DNA of 64,000 nt, taken from positions 4,712,001-4,776,000 of the forward strand of contig NZ_CP024996.1 in the NCBI RefSeq assembly GCF_003719195.1. The letters are read 5' to 3'. Made by a program: the position numbers and the translations under genes. Positions 34,065 to 42,956 of this stretch are shown one piece after another; positions within the stretch are counted from its first letter, which is position 1, and each line of letters opens with the position of its first letter. The notes under the pieces were generated by a model. The model did not search any database. It was not told where the DNA came from and saw only the letters and a list, made by a program, of their open reading frames with translations. This DNA is from Herbaspirillum rubrisubalbicans. GTDB lineage: Bacteria; Pseudomonadota; Gammaproteobacteria; Burkholderiales; Burkholderiaceae_D.

Positions 34065-36071
34065 TCAAGCCGCCTGGGCGGCATTCTCATCAGGCCGAGG
34101 CAGATTGACGGCGTACTTATATTTCTCGTCGCCACCGAAATAAATGACGCGTGGATCGGAAGGCAAAGTCATATCCTGGTAGAAGTCAGCCAAAGATTCG
34201 TGGACATGATGCTCGAAGAAATCAAAGATGAGCTCATCGCGCAGTCCCTGCTTTCGAATGAATTCATTTTCATAAGCTTCCAGCAGCACCTTGTAATGGG
34301 GACGAAGCTTCGCACGTTTGGCAGGATCATCGACGCAGGCCTTGCGGATATCTTCGGCATCGGAGACCAACTGCGCATCCAGTTCCGCCATATTTTTGGA
34401 TAGCTTTCCGATCGAAGGCATGGTGTCGAGCTGAGCCTTCTTTGACAGATAGGCATCCTTGGCTGCGTCGCGCACCTTCTGGGCAGCATTGAGTTGATCC
34501 AGATACTGTTTACTTTGCGGGTCAGGGGTTCGGCTGCCATATCCGCTCATCAAGGAATTCTGGTAGTTCTGCTGCGCCCGGGATACGTTGCCGTTGGCTT
34601 CGTAGTACTGATCGCGCAATCGCTCCACTTCCGAGGAGAGTCCCTGCGACTCTTGCTCAAACACGGACTCGTTACCGGAAATACGCTGCAGCTCGCTCTT
34701 GTCGCCCCCACGCTGGCGGCGGATCTTTGCGAAGCGCCAGGCAAAATACAGGCTCATGTGCTTGTTGATCAGCAAGCCCATCGGTATCCCGCCCCAGCCT
34801 GCCGTATCCAGATAATGCTTGAGCAACTGCATCAAATCGGGATCCAGGTCGAAATCCTCTTTCGTTTCAGGCTTCCAGGCCGACTGCGGGCGCAGCGGAA
34901 CACCCGCTGCCAGCGCCTGGTCGTACATGCCTCGCAAGGGAAACTGACTGATCATGAGTGAACTCTGGCTCGGCCCACTCTTGCGCGACTTGGCCAGACC
35001 GCTTTTACCTTCTTCTCCCGGCCGATATCCTCCTCCGACATCCGAATGGACACCGGGGTAGATCATTTCTCGGCAATTCGCCGGACGTTGCCCCTTGTAG
35101 AAAACACTGTCGACTGGGAAGGAATTGCGGATCTCGTGTGCGGCGATGAAGTGTACGCACAATTCGACGGCCGCCGGAATGCGCAGATCGTCGGCCCAGG
35201 CAGAGTGACCATCTGCCGTGCCCGGTGATGGGTCTGCCCCGGGTTCGCCAAAGGCCAGATCCACCGCACGCAGAGTCGCTGGTATCGCTTGCATGGAACG
35301 CCGCAAGACATTACCCACCGTAAGACGGTCGTTACGCACGAAAGCCGCATTGTTGGCACTCATCGGCAAGCCCACCGAAGCCACGGTATCGAACAGCCCC
35401 ATGAAACGGATACGCACTGGCCAGCCACCGTTCTTGAGCTTGAGCGAGTTGCCGCTCTGACTGCACTTTTGCTTGATGAAATCGCGGATGAACGCACGCG
35501 CCTCCGTGGCTCCCCGACTGAAGCCAAACACCGCAACGTTGATCTCATCGATGGCATTGCTTGGATTGGCAGCCCGCGCAAGATGCGGCGCAATTCTGTC
35601 CTCCAGGGTTTTAGCAGCCCAGTCCAGACGTGCTTGCCCCATCGCTCCCATCCCCAAGCCGGTCATGCTACCGCCGTTGTCACCGATTTCCTTGAAGTAG
35701 GTTCCGATACCGGGAACGTAGATGCGATAGCGCCCCACGGCGGGGTCATCTTCCCATGCAGCACGATAGAGCCGCACGACATTGCTATGTTCGTTGGTCG
35801 GGACATCGGCATCCATATTGTTGCCCGTCCCGTCAAAGAAGATGGATACCCACAGCTTTTGACGACAACTGGCAGGCGCGCTGCCACCAGCTACAGCCTT
35901 CATGCTATTGACCAGGTTGGCGCCCGGCCCGGCGACCGACTTACTCGGTGTGTCCAAAGCTGCCGTGTTGCGGTCGGCAAGTTCGGCCGCCTTGCACAGC
36001 ATCTGGGAAGACTGGAGCAATGGAGGGGCGACCCGGTCGCCCTTTTTCGCGCTATTCGAAGAAGAATTCAT
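34065..36071 (-). CDS. T6SS phospholipase effector, Tle1 type (DUF2235)
   Basis: 668-aa probable toxin. DUF2235 alpha/beta hydrolase domain: FFDGTGNN (78-85), nucleophile elbow GFSRGA with S185, and YPGVHSDVGGGY carrying the probable His/Asp. This is the Tle1 family of T6SS lipases that attack membrane phospholipids of rival cells from the periplasm. The last 250 residues hold a Glu/Gln-rich coiled-coil region (ESVFEQESQGLSSEVERLRD and following) and end in SLADFYQDMTLPSDPRVIYFGG. ATG 36071 follows GAGAGG. No signal peptide, as expected for T6SS cargo. Last gene of vgrG-DUF4123-DUF3304-tle1. Confidence 0.88.
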   Translation of the reverse strand: MNSSSNSAKKGDRVAPPLLQSSQMLCKAAELADRNTAALDTPSKSVAGPGANLVNSMKAVAGGSAPASCRQKLWVSIFFDGTGNNMDADVPTNEHSNVVRLYRAAWEDDPAVGRYRIYVPGIGTYFKEIGDNGGSMTGLGMGAMGQARLDWAAKTLEDRIAPHLARAANPSNAIDEINVAVFGFSRGATEARAFIRDFIKQKCSQSGNSLKLKNGGWPVRIRFMGLFDTVASVGLPMSANNAAFVRNDRLTVGNVLRRSMQAIPATLRAVDLAFGEPGADPSPGTADGHSAWADDLRIPAAVELCVHFIAAHEIRNSFPVDSVFYKGQRPANCREMIYPGVHSDVGGGYRPGEEGKSGLAKSRKSGPSQSSLMISQFPLRGMYDQALAAGVPLRPQSAWKPETKEDFDLDPDLMQLLKHYLDTAGWGGIPMGLLINKHMSLYFAWRFAKIRRQRGGDKSELQRISGNESVFEQESQGLSSEVERLRDQYYEANGNVSRAQQNYQNSLMSGYGSRTPDPQSKQYLDQLNAAQKVRDAAKDAYLSKKAQLDTMPSIGKLSKNMAELDAQLVSDAEDIRKACVDDPAKRAKLRPHYKVLLEAYENEFIRKQGLRDELIFDFFEHHVHESLADFYQDMTLPSDPRVIYFGGDEKYKYAVNLPRPDENAAQAA

Positions 36072-36144
36072 GTTGCCTCTCATCCAAACCAATACCGGCC
36101 GTCCTTGCCACTGCCTCGGACGAATGCTTCATATCGCACCACGC

Positions 36145-36702
36145 TCAGGGCTGGCCTTGGGTTGCCATCTGTTCTGCTGTACAGGCCGGATAGCCTTCTA
36201 CCTCGCGACTCGCCTCCAGCCGCAAGCGTGGTGGGGAATACTCGGCGGTGATCGCCGCCTCGACCCGACCGTCAGGATAGAAATGGATTTCCATGTTCTG
36301 CGGGACGGCTGGGATCGGACCATTGATCAGTACGTCCGCTTCTTTGAAGAAGTGCTTGATACGCTCAATCGTCTTGGGCTTGATGTAACTTCCAACGCCG
36401 GGTTGGAGCTCCGGGAACATACAAGCGCTATCTGTCCATTTGACATGAATCTTCAATGGCAATGACGATCCTGGATAATAGCGAACGCAACAGGTCGTGC
36501 CGCCCCCGCCAGAGGTTGGCGTACTGACGTAAATATTGCCGCCACCAGTACCGTCGACGTAGAACTGATCAATGTAATGGTTGGTGTAGTTATAGCCGAC
36601 AATACCCAGCATCACGGGCTCGCCCGCTCTGGCCGACGAGGAAGCCAGCAGAAGGCTGGTCACAAGCACCAGGAGAGCGTGCAACATCGATAGGACTTTC
36701 AT
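36145..36702 (-). CDS. Secreted DUF3304 protein, putative immunity protein to the Tle1 lipase
   Basis: 185 aa. Signal peptide MKVLSMLHALLVLVTSLLLASSSARA, then GEPVMLGIVGYNYTNHYIDQFYVDGTGGGN and SGGGGTTCCVRYYPGSSLP, the DUF3304 pattern. These proteins commonly sit beside DUF2235 effectors. Export to the periplasm fits a shield against a periplasm-acting phospholipase. It precedes the effector gene by 73 bp and follows the DUF4123 gene by 13 bp. ATG 36702 follows GAGGGAAG. A direct immunity role is inferred from position. Confidence 0.78.
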   Translation of the reverse strand: MKVLSMLHALLVLVTSLLLASSSARAGEPVMLGIVGYNYTNHYIDQFYVDGTGGGNIYVSTPTSGGGGTTCCVRYYPGSSLPLKIHVKWTDSACMFPELQPGVGSYIKPKTIERIKHFFKEADVLINGPIPAVPQNMEIHFYPDGRVEAAITAEYSPPRLRLEASREVEGYPACTAEQMATQGQP

Positions 36703-36715
36703 TCTTTTTCTTCCC

Positions 36716-37624
36716 TCATGGATTGCTTGAGACATCGGCTGATACAGCGTCTTCTACAGAAACGATCACCTCCGACAGGCTGGATTGTCCGCTGACACAC
36801 TGCGCCAATCGGCCTTTCCATGGCTCACGTCGGGCAAAATCTTCGCCATGTTGCAAGGCCAGGGCGCAATAGAGACTCAGATCGAAACTCGACTCGATAC
36901 CCAGTGTCCGCGCGTGCTGTCGGTGACGAAGGATGAAATCGTAGCGTTCTTCGAACGGCAAGCCAAGATAAGCGTCCGGCACGGTCTTGCCTAACATGTC
37001 AGCGATCTGGTCTGGTTCGCTGGCATCGATCAACGCCGACTCCGTTGCCGCATCAAGAAGCAAGGGCTGCTCCAAGGGTTCATTGATGGCAAATTCTGAG
37101 GCAATCCGGATCATCTCCCCCCGGCGTCCAACAAAGGCCCATTGCGTCGCGGGACTGAGGAAATGAGCACGGATAGGCGGTGCCAACAGCTGCACCAGCG
37201 CTTCAAAGACCCGTGTATCAAAAAACCGTAGCACCACCTCCAGACTATCGGGCAGCAAGGCATTGACACGTTGCGCCAGCCGTTTTGCCAAGACTTCCCG
37301 GGACAGGGGGGAGGATATCCAGAGCACGCTGGCACTGGTGCTTGCAACATCGACGATCCAATGTTCCAAGTCGCGCCATGTCCCGGATTCAGCCGAGGGT
37401 TGCCAAGGCAGGAGCAAAGGCGACACTGCCTGGGCCGACAACTGGCCCTCCAGTCTGAACAGATTGCTGGCAGGGCGCGGATGACGCCTCAAGCGAGCGG
37501 GCAACTCAGGCAAGCCTGAAGGGTCGAGCAGCACATAGTGAAATGCTGCCGGTTCGCTATCCTCAACACGATGGAAGATGCTGGAAATATCGATGTCGCG
37601 CGCGGAGGGTCCCTGGACGTTCAT
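36716..37624 (-). CDS. DUF4123 T6SS effector adaptor/chaperone
   Basis: 302 aa. The N-terminal half (FHYVLLDPSGLPELPARL ... WISSPLSREVLAKRLAQRVNALLPDSLEVVLRFFDTRVFEALVQLL) has the DUF4123 pattern of Tap/Tec adaptors, which load an effector onto the cognate VgrG tip. Gene order vgrG-DUF4123-cargo is the classical one. ATG 37624 overlaps the region of the vgrG stop within a few nt (TGATATG), so translation is coupled to VgrG. Confidence 0.85.
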   Translation of the reverse strand: MNVQGPSARDIDISSIFHRVEDSEPAAFHYVLLDPSGLPELPARLRRHPRPASNLFRLEGQLSAQAVSPLLLPWQPSAESGTWRDLEHWIVDVASTSASVLWISSPLSREVLAKRLAQRVNALLPDSLEVVLRFFDTRVFEALVQLLAPPIRAHFLSPATQWAFVGRRGEMIRIASEFAINEPLEQPLLLDAATESALIDASEPDQIADMLGKTVPDAYLGLPFEERYDFILRHRQHARTLGIESSFDLSLYCALALQHGEDFARREPWKGRLAQCVSGQSSLSEVIVSVEDAVSADVSSNP

Positions 37625-37625
37625 A

Positions 37626-40571
37626 TCATTTCATCGCAAACGGTGAACCTGCCGCTCTGGCCTTTAGCAAGCACTCGACGCAAATGCTCCCTGGCAGAAG
37701 CGGCAGTTGGGCGTCATTGCGTACCGGCCCCTCAAACACCTTCTGCGCCGCATGAATGGTCAACTTGCCCGGACACTGCACCGTGATATTGCCGCCCTCG
37801 ATGGTGATGTTGGCCCCGCCCGCGGTCGATAGTGTGATCTTCTTGGCAGCGGACCAATCCACGCTGGCATTGGCACTGACCACGCTCAGTTGCGCCCTGG
37901 ACTGCACTGCCAAAGTCTCGGCTTGCGCCTGAACGTCGATATTCTGTTGCGCGGCGATCATCTGCAAACCCTGCCCGCCCTCGCCTGCCGCGATGGCTCC
38001 GGCCAGCACGCCTAAAGCCTGGCCGCTGCGCAGGCGCAACTGGTTGCCGCTCACGTGCTGGCTATCCTGACCAGAGAGGAAACTGACGGTCTCGCCATTG
38101 GCCAGTTGCAGATGCTGGCCAGCGACTGCGCCCAGGCCCTCCCGTGCAGCGATGCCAATCAGGGCCGAGGTACTCTGCGGCAGCTTGCCATCGGACGGCT
38201 GGGTATTGGCCGCAGCGACATCCTCGCCGCTTTTATCGGGGGCACCGTCGACCATGCCGGCAGCAGCGGTGCGGATGGCCTCCAGCGGTGCAGCGTTGTC
38301 GTTGATGATGCTGGCATTGGTTTGCGTGGGGCCGACATGGCTGGCCAGGGCGACCGTCTTGTGGGTGACCGTCGCTTCATTGAACGTCTTGCCCAGTAGC
38401 GCCGCCTGTTTCAGCAAGGCCATGCCGCCTGCGTTGTCACCTGCCGGGTCGCGACTGCCAGCGTTCTGCACGATCCGATAGCTGGAGAACAAAATGCCGC
38501 TGGCGGCACGAATGGCGCCATAGGCATCGGTGCGCAGCTCGGCGCCAGTGCCGCGGAAACTGCCGCGATAATTGTCGGCGGCATGAATGAGATGGCCGAG
38601 ATTGAGTTCGGTAGCGGCCTGTGAAGTCTTGAGCTGGACGCGACCCTGGGCGTCGGTATCGTCGAAGAGCAACTGGTTGTAGCCAGCGCCGCCGAACTCC
38701 TTGGAACGGATGCCCCACTGGGCGGCGGCGTTGCGGTGACCGTCGCCATCCTGGCTGCCACCGTGCCAGGTGGGCGCATTGCCACCAGCCACGTTGCCCT
38801 GGCCACTGGGCGCGACGTCACTGGCACTGGCAAAGACCTTGCTGCCATCCTGGGCGTCGCTGCGCGCCTCGCCACCCGGAGTGGGGGCCTGGGCACCTTC
38901 GCCCTGGCCGTTGTAGAGCGCGCCGAGGATGATCGGGCGGTCGATGTCATCCTCCAGGAACTGCACCAGCACTTCCTGGCCGATACGCGGCAGGAACTGC
39001 ATCCCGTGACCGCCTGCCGCGGCGCGCTGGGCTACGCGTACCCAGCAGGTGGCGCCGGCATCGTTGTTGCGGCCTTGCCAGTGGAAACGGATACGTACCC
39101 GGCCCAGGCGGTCGCAATAGATTTCATCGGCGCCGTTGGCCCTGGTGTTGCCATCGGGACCGACCACGATGGCGCTCTGGCTGCCCCTGGCGGTGGCGCG
39201 CGGATGCAGACGTAAGCCGGTGCCATCGGCCAGTACCGGGCGCCACACCACATCGGCGCGGATGGCTTCGAAGGCATTGGCGTAACCCAGCTTGCGGGCC
39301 TGGGCGATGACACCATCCAGCTCGAGCTGGCTGGCCAACGGCGGGGAGTCCGGCGACAGCGCGCCGTACAAGCTCTGCTGTTGGGCCTGGCAGGCGGCCA
39401 CGCACTCTTCCAGCAGCGGCGGCAAGGGGCCGAACAATTCGGCCAAGCCTTCCTCGGCATCCTTGGGCAGATTGTTCACCCCTATGCTGAACACCGAAAG
39501 GAGCGCGTACTCGACCGGCTGGCCGGCGGCTGCGGCAGTCAGGCCCAGCGGTCCCTGGGCGAGGCTGAAGCGGGTGCCGGGGCGCAGGGTGCGCACCGTG
39601 CTGCGGCCCTGCCACAGCTTGTTGCGGGCCTCACTGGCTTGCAGGTGCAACTGCGCATAACGGTCGGCCTGGGCCGTATCGCGGTAGGCAGACAGGCCGG
39701 GGCTGTCGTAACTTTCCAGGCGCGGTGCATCCTTGTGACCGAACTCGTGATTGGTGGGCAGGCTGGTGGCGATGGCTTGCTTGTTCCTGTCATCGTAGGA
39801 GAGCAAGGTGAAGGTGGCCGATTGCAGCGTGCGGCGCGCAGCCAGGGCCTGGATGCTGTCCTGTTGCTCACGAGCGCTGGCGCCGTGGAAGCGGATACCC
39901 GTGCCACCCAGCGCAGCAGCACTGCTGGCATCCTCGGGGAAGGCGCCCTTGACGGAAGAATCGGCAAACAGCGCCAGACGATGACCTGCGGCCGCATCGG
40001 CAGATTCTTCGACACGCCAGGACAGGCCTTCTGCCGCCAGCAGGCGGCTGACGAATTCCAGGTTGCTCTCGCGGTACTGGATGACATAGCTGCGCGGCGG
40101 CACGTCCTGCATGAAGGAGGCCACTTCGTCGGACCAGGTCCAGGCGGCGTGCGGGGCATACTCAGCGAAGACGTCCTCGACGATCTCGATGACCGTCTTG
40201 TCCTGCCACACGCGGCTGTTGCGGGATTGACCAAGCAGCCAGATCCAAGGCACCAGGCGCAAGCGGTAACGGGCGAAGCCGCCTTCGCTGCCCAGCTTGG
40301 CGGCTTCGTTGATCAATCCTGAAAAGCGGCTGGTGCTGCCATCGGACAATCGGACCTGCAGGCTGGCTTGACGCCCGATCAAGGATGTCAGCGGCAGGCC
40401 GGCATCCAGACTCAGCGCGATGACCTCGCGCAGGCCCACGCCATGCAAACCTTCGGTGGCGGCAAAAGCTTCCACCAACAGGTCTGCAGAAGCAGCCTCC
40501 CCTCCCAGCGAGAGGCTGTAGAGGCGGGTGGTGCTGGTGAATTGCACCAGCTGGTTGAGGAGCTCAGACAT
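37626..40571 (-). CDS. vgrG: T6SS spike protein VgrG with DUF2345 extension
   Basis: 981 aa. gp27-like domain at about 1-380 (starts LVQFTSTTRLYSLSLGGEAAS), gp5-like OB fold at about 460-560 (IYCDRLGRVRIRFHWQGRNND and RIGQEVLVQFLEDDIDRPIILGALYNG), linker, then DGDGHRNAAAQWGIRSKEFGGAGYNQLLFDD and a long DUF2345 domain (about 700-960, with QLRLRSGQALGVLAG and a beta-helix-like tail). Such extensions help cargo and PAAR docking. No extra enzymatic domain was recognised. Leads the effector module on the minus strand. Confidence 0.93.
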   Translation of the reverse strand: MSELLNQLVQFTSTTRLYSLSLGGEAASADLLVEAFAATEGLHGVGLREVIALSLDAGLPLTSLIGRQASLQVRLSDGSTSRFSGLINEAAKLGSEGGFARYRLRLVPWIWLLGQSRNSRVWQDKTVIEIVEDVFAEYAPHAAWTWSDEVASFMQDVPPRSYVIQYRESNLEFVSRLLAAEGLSWRVEESADAAAGHRLALFADSSVKGAFPEDASSAAALGGTGIRFHGASAREQQDSIQALAARRTLQSATFTLLSYDDRNKQAIATSLPTNHEFGHKDAPRLESYDSPGLSAYRDTAQADRYAQLHLQASEARNKLWQGRSTVRTLRPGTRFSLAQGPLGLTAAAAGQPVEYALLSVFSIGVNNLPKDAEEGLAELFGPLPPLLEECVAACQAQQQSLYGALSPDSPPLASQLELDGVIAQARKLGYANAFEAIRADVVWRPVLADGTGLRLHPRATARGSQSAIVVGPDGNTRANGADEIYCDRLGRVRIRFHWQGRNNDAGATCWVRVAQRAAAGGHGMQFLPRIGQEVLVQFLEDDIDRPIILGALYNGQGEGAQAPTPGGEARSDAQDGSKVFASASDVAPSGQGNVAGGNAPTWHGGSQDGDGHRNAAAQWGIRSKEFGGAGYNQLLFDDTDAQGRVQLKTSQAATELNLGHLIHAADNYRGSFRGTGAELRTDAYGAIRAASGILFSSYRIVQNAGSRDPAGDNAGGMALLKQAALLGKTFNEATVTHKTVALASHVGPTQTNASIINDNAAPLEAIRTAAAGMVDGAPDKSGEDVAAANTQPSDGKLPQSTSALIGIAAREGLGAVAGQHLQLANGETVSFLSGQDSQHVSGNQLRLRSGQALGVLAGAIAAGEGGQGLQMIAAQQNIDVQAQAETLAVQSRAQLSVVSANASVDWSAAKKITLSTAGGANITIEGGNITVQCPGKLTIHAAQKVFEGPVRNDAQLPLLPGSICVECLLKARAAGSPFAMK

Positions 40572-40645
40572 CGGTCACAGGTTCGGCAGGATCTACGTAT
40601 CAGATACCGCTGCACGCTGTTAGCGGCGTGCGAACGGGGCTTGAC

Positions 40646-41548
40646 TCAATTGGCATCATTGACCTTGCAGGCCGGGTCGCTATCCCATCGGCCCGAACAG
40701 ATGCGCCAGCGACAGAACTCACCTTCCACGAAACCGAGCGCATGACAACGCTTGAGCAGGGACGCGGTGCTTTCGCCGTTCTTGCGCTCGACCACGTCGA
40801 CATTGCGGGCTTCGTTCTGCCGGGGTGAAGTGGCTTGGTTCTGGGCCGACTTCTGGCCATTGCCATTGCTGGCGGTGTCGCGCGCGGCGCGCTTTCTCTC
40901 GACTTCGCCCGAGCGCTCGACCAGGGCCTTGATCAGATCGACGTCGCTGTCATCGCGCTTGTCGGTCTTGGCCGCCTTCTTCTTTTTGTCTTCATGCGGT
41001 GCGGCCTGCTTGGCCGGCTTTTCCGGCTTGGCTTCGAGCGCATTCTTCAAGGTTGCAGGAGGTGGCTTGACGCCCTCTTCCAGGGCACTGGTCAACTGGT
41101 CCGGGCCGCGCGATGCGGTTGATGCTGCATCATCGGTCGCATGGGAGGCAGTGTCATTGATCACCGCAGTATCGCCGACACCGGACGACTCCTGTGCTAC
41201 GGGTGCTGCGGGTGTTGTGATGGCCTCGGCCGCTGGTGTTGAGGCCGACGTGACCGAGGCCACTGGCGGCACTGGTGCATTGGCCCCAGTTGCTTGCACA
41301 GGCGCGCTGTCGGGACGGTTCATGCGCAATGCGGCCAGCGTGGCCAGCCCTGCCACCAGCAGCAATACCAGCACGATGACCAACAGACGGCGTGGCTTGC
41401 CGGCCTTGCTGCCAGTGGTGCTGCGGGTCGCGTTCTTTCCATCCGAAATCGAATTGAGGATGCGAACTTCATCCGTAGAAGAAGTGTCGGATGCAGGCAT
41501 CAAGCTCGGTCTTCTGGACGCAGGTTTTTCTTGGTTCGGAGGCTGCAA
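40646..41548 (-). CDS. Single-pass membrane protein of unknown function, T6SS-linked
   Basis: 300 aa, begins at TTG 41548 with AGGAG 7 nt upstream. Cytoplasmic tail of about 50 residues, one transmembrane helix at about 53-73 (RRLLVIVLVLLLVAGLATLAALRM), a Pro/Ala/Thr-rich then Lys/Glu-rich linker (KAEKPAKQ-like), and a small C-terminal block NGESTASLLKRCHALGFVEGEFCRW with four cysteines. The topology recalls cell-wall-spanning accessory proteins. It lies 74 bp upstream of vgrG on the same strand, so it may be co-transcribed with the effector module. No family recognised. Confidence 0.72.
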   Translation of the reverse strand: MQPPNQEKPASRRPSLMPASDTSSTDEVRILNSISDGKNATRSTTGSKAGKPRRLLVIVLVLLLVAGLATLAALRMNRPDSAPVQATGANAPVPPVASVTSASTPAAEAITTPAAPVAQESSGVGDTAVINDTASHATDDAASTASRGPDQLTSALEEGVKPPPATLKNALEAKPEKPAKQAAPHEDKKKKAAKTDKRDDSDVDLIKALVERSGEVERKRAARDTASNGNGQKSAQNQATSPRQNEARNVDVVERKNGESTASLLKRCHALGFVEGEFCRWRICSGRWDSDPACKVNDAN

Positions 41549-41711
41549 GGCCGTACTCCTGTGTTATTCAACTTGCAAAAAGTTGTTTGATTTTTATTGA
41601 TTTACCGTTTCCTGCCCGTCCGGCACAACCGGCCGGCCCAACTCCAGAAACGTGCGGCGTTCGTCCTCCCAGGTTCACGATGCGCCGGCCAGAATAAAAA
41701 GGGGATTCGTC

Positions 41712-42551
41712 GTGCTGTTCCTTCTCATTGCTGCCTACCTGCTGGCCACCGGCTTCGCGATGTGGTTGTTGCTTTTTCCATCTGGGAGGGTACGGACCCT
41801 ACGGTTCCTCAATGCCCGTCTTTCCGGCCTGCGCAACCGCTGGGAGCGATGGAACAGAACAAGCGATGAGGTGATTGCAGGGACAACATCCAATCTCAGG
41901 AGTTCCCTGACAGCGGGAGTGAACTACGTGCGCAACAATTACGTAATCACATCCACTATCGTTGTCTTGTTGGTCGGCCCGGCAATCATTGCCTATCTAT
42001 TGAGCGGGAAATCCATGTTGCATGGATTCGAGGATACCGATCACGTAACCAATTCTCAAATCGCGGAACTTTTAAAGGGCGAGCAACTCGTACCACCGCC
42101 GCCCTTGCCGCCGGAAATGTTTACCACCGCAGAAGTGGTCCAGGTCCGTCCGATGCTGGTCAATGCCAGCCGCAACTGGCAACTGCTCAATCCTGAATAC
42201 GCCCAACGCCTGCTCCTGGTCTTCAAGATCATGAAGGAAAAGCATGGCTACGACATGGCGCTCATCGAGGGTTATCGCAGTCCAGAACGCCAGAACATGC
42301 TGGCTGGCATGGGCGGCAATGTCACCAACGCAGCCGCCTTCCAGAGTTATCACCAGTACGGACTGGCCGGCGACTGCGCCTTTGTCAGGAATGGCAAGCT
42401 GGTGATCAGCGAAAAGGATCCATGGGCCATGGAAGGCTATCGCCTCTATGGCGAGGTCGCCGAGTCGGTAGGACTGACCTGGGGTGGCCGCTGGAAGCTG
42501 ATGGACTTCGGCCATACCGAATACCGTATGCCGGGCGTCATGAAGAGGTAA
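41712..42551 (+). CDS. Membrane-anchored M15 family peptidase (VanY-like), T6SS-linked
   Basis: 279 aa from GTG 41712, chosen because AAGGGG lies 7 nt upstream; a GTG at 41652 in frame is the alternative (299 aa). Two transmembrane helices (LFLLIAAYLLATGFAMWLLLF and ITSTIVVLLVGPAIIAYLL) precede a periplasmic M15_4 domain: EGYRSPERQN, the zinc ligands in SYHQYGLAGDCAF (H-x6-D) and DFGHTEY. The Acinetobacter T6SS endopeptidase TagX is of this kind and opens peptidoglycan for assembly. Here it lies directly before PAAR. Confidence 0.82.
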   Translation: MLFLLIAAYLLATGFAMWLLLFPSGRVRTLRFLNARLSGLRNRWERWNRTSDEVIAGTTSNLRSSLTAGVNYVRNNYVITSTIVVLLVGPAIIAYLLSGKSMLHGFEDTDHVTNSQIAELLKGEQLVPPPPLPPEMFTTAEVVQVRPMLVNASRNWQLLNPEYAQRLLLVFKIMKEKHGYDMALIEGYRSPERQNMLAGMGGNVTNAAAFQSYHQYGLAGDCAFVRNGKLVISEKDPWAMEGYRLYGEVAESVGLTWGGRWKLMDFGHTEYRMPGVMKR

Positions 42552-42632
42552 GGCGAAGAGGTAAGGCATGGCCTCGCAGCGGCCATTGCGACCGGATGAA
42601 AGACAGACTGTAAGAATAAAAGGGGATACACC

Positions 42633-42890
42633 ATGAGCAGACCGATCATCGTCATTGGCGACAAGACTTCACACGGTGGCAGCGTCATCGAAGGTTCCGA
42701 CCAGACCCTGGTGGGCAACAAGCTGGTGGCGCGTATCGGTGACCAGGTCAGTTGCCCGCGCCACGGCACCACCCGTATCGTCAGCGGCGATGCGACGATG
42801 GTGGTCGATGGCTCCCCGGTGGCGCGCGATGGTGACAAGACAGCCTGTGGCGCCGTATTGATTGCGAGCCAGGCAAGTACCACTCTCTGA
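42633..42890 (+). CDS. PAAR-domain spike-tip protein
   Basis: 85 aa, a complete PAAR domain without extension: PIIVIGDKTSHGGSVIEGS, the H-x-G-x3-PR pattern in CPRHGTTRIVSGD, and ARDGDKTACGAVLI. It sharpens the VgrG tip and binds metal through conserved His/Cys. ATG 42633 follows AAAAGGGG. It stands alone as a tip, so toxins are probably carried through VgrG/DUF4123 rather than fused here. Confidence 0.92.
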   Translation: MSRPIIVIGDKTSHGGSVIEGSDQTLVGNKLVARIGDQVSCPRHGTTRIVSGDATMVVDGSPVARDGDKTACGAVLIASQASTTL

Positions 42891-42956
42891 GCCACCCACC
42901 GACAAGAACAGGGGCAGGGTTCACCACAACAAGAAAAAACAAGAAGGCGAATGCTG

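Noticed and set aside
41569-41585. Inverted repeat CAACTT-GCAAA-AAGTTG between divergent T6SS genes
   Set aside because: Short 6-bp arms and no matching regulator nearby; could be an operator but nothing supports it further.
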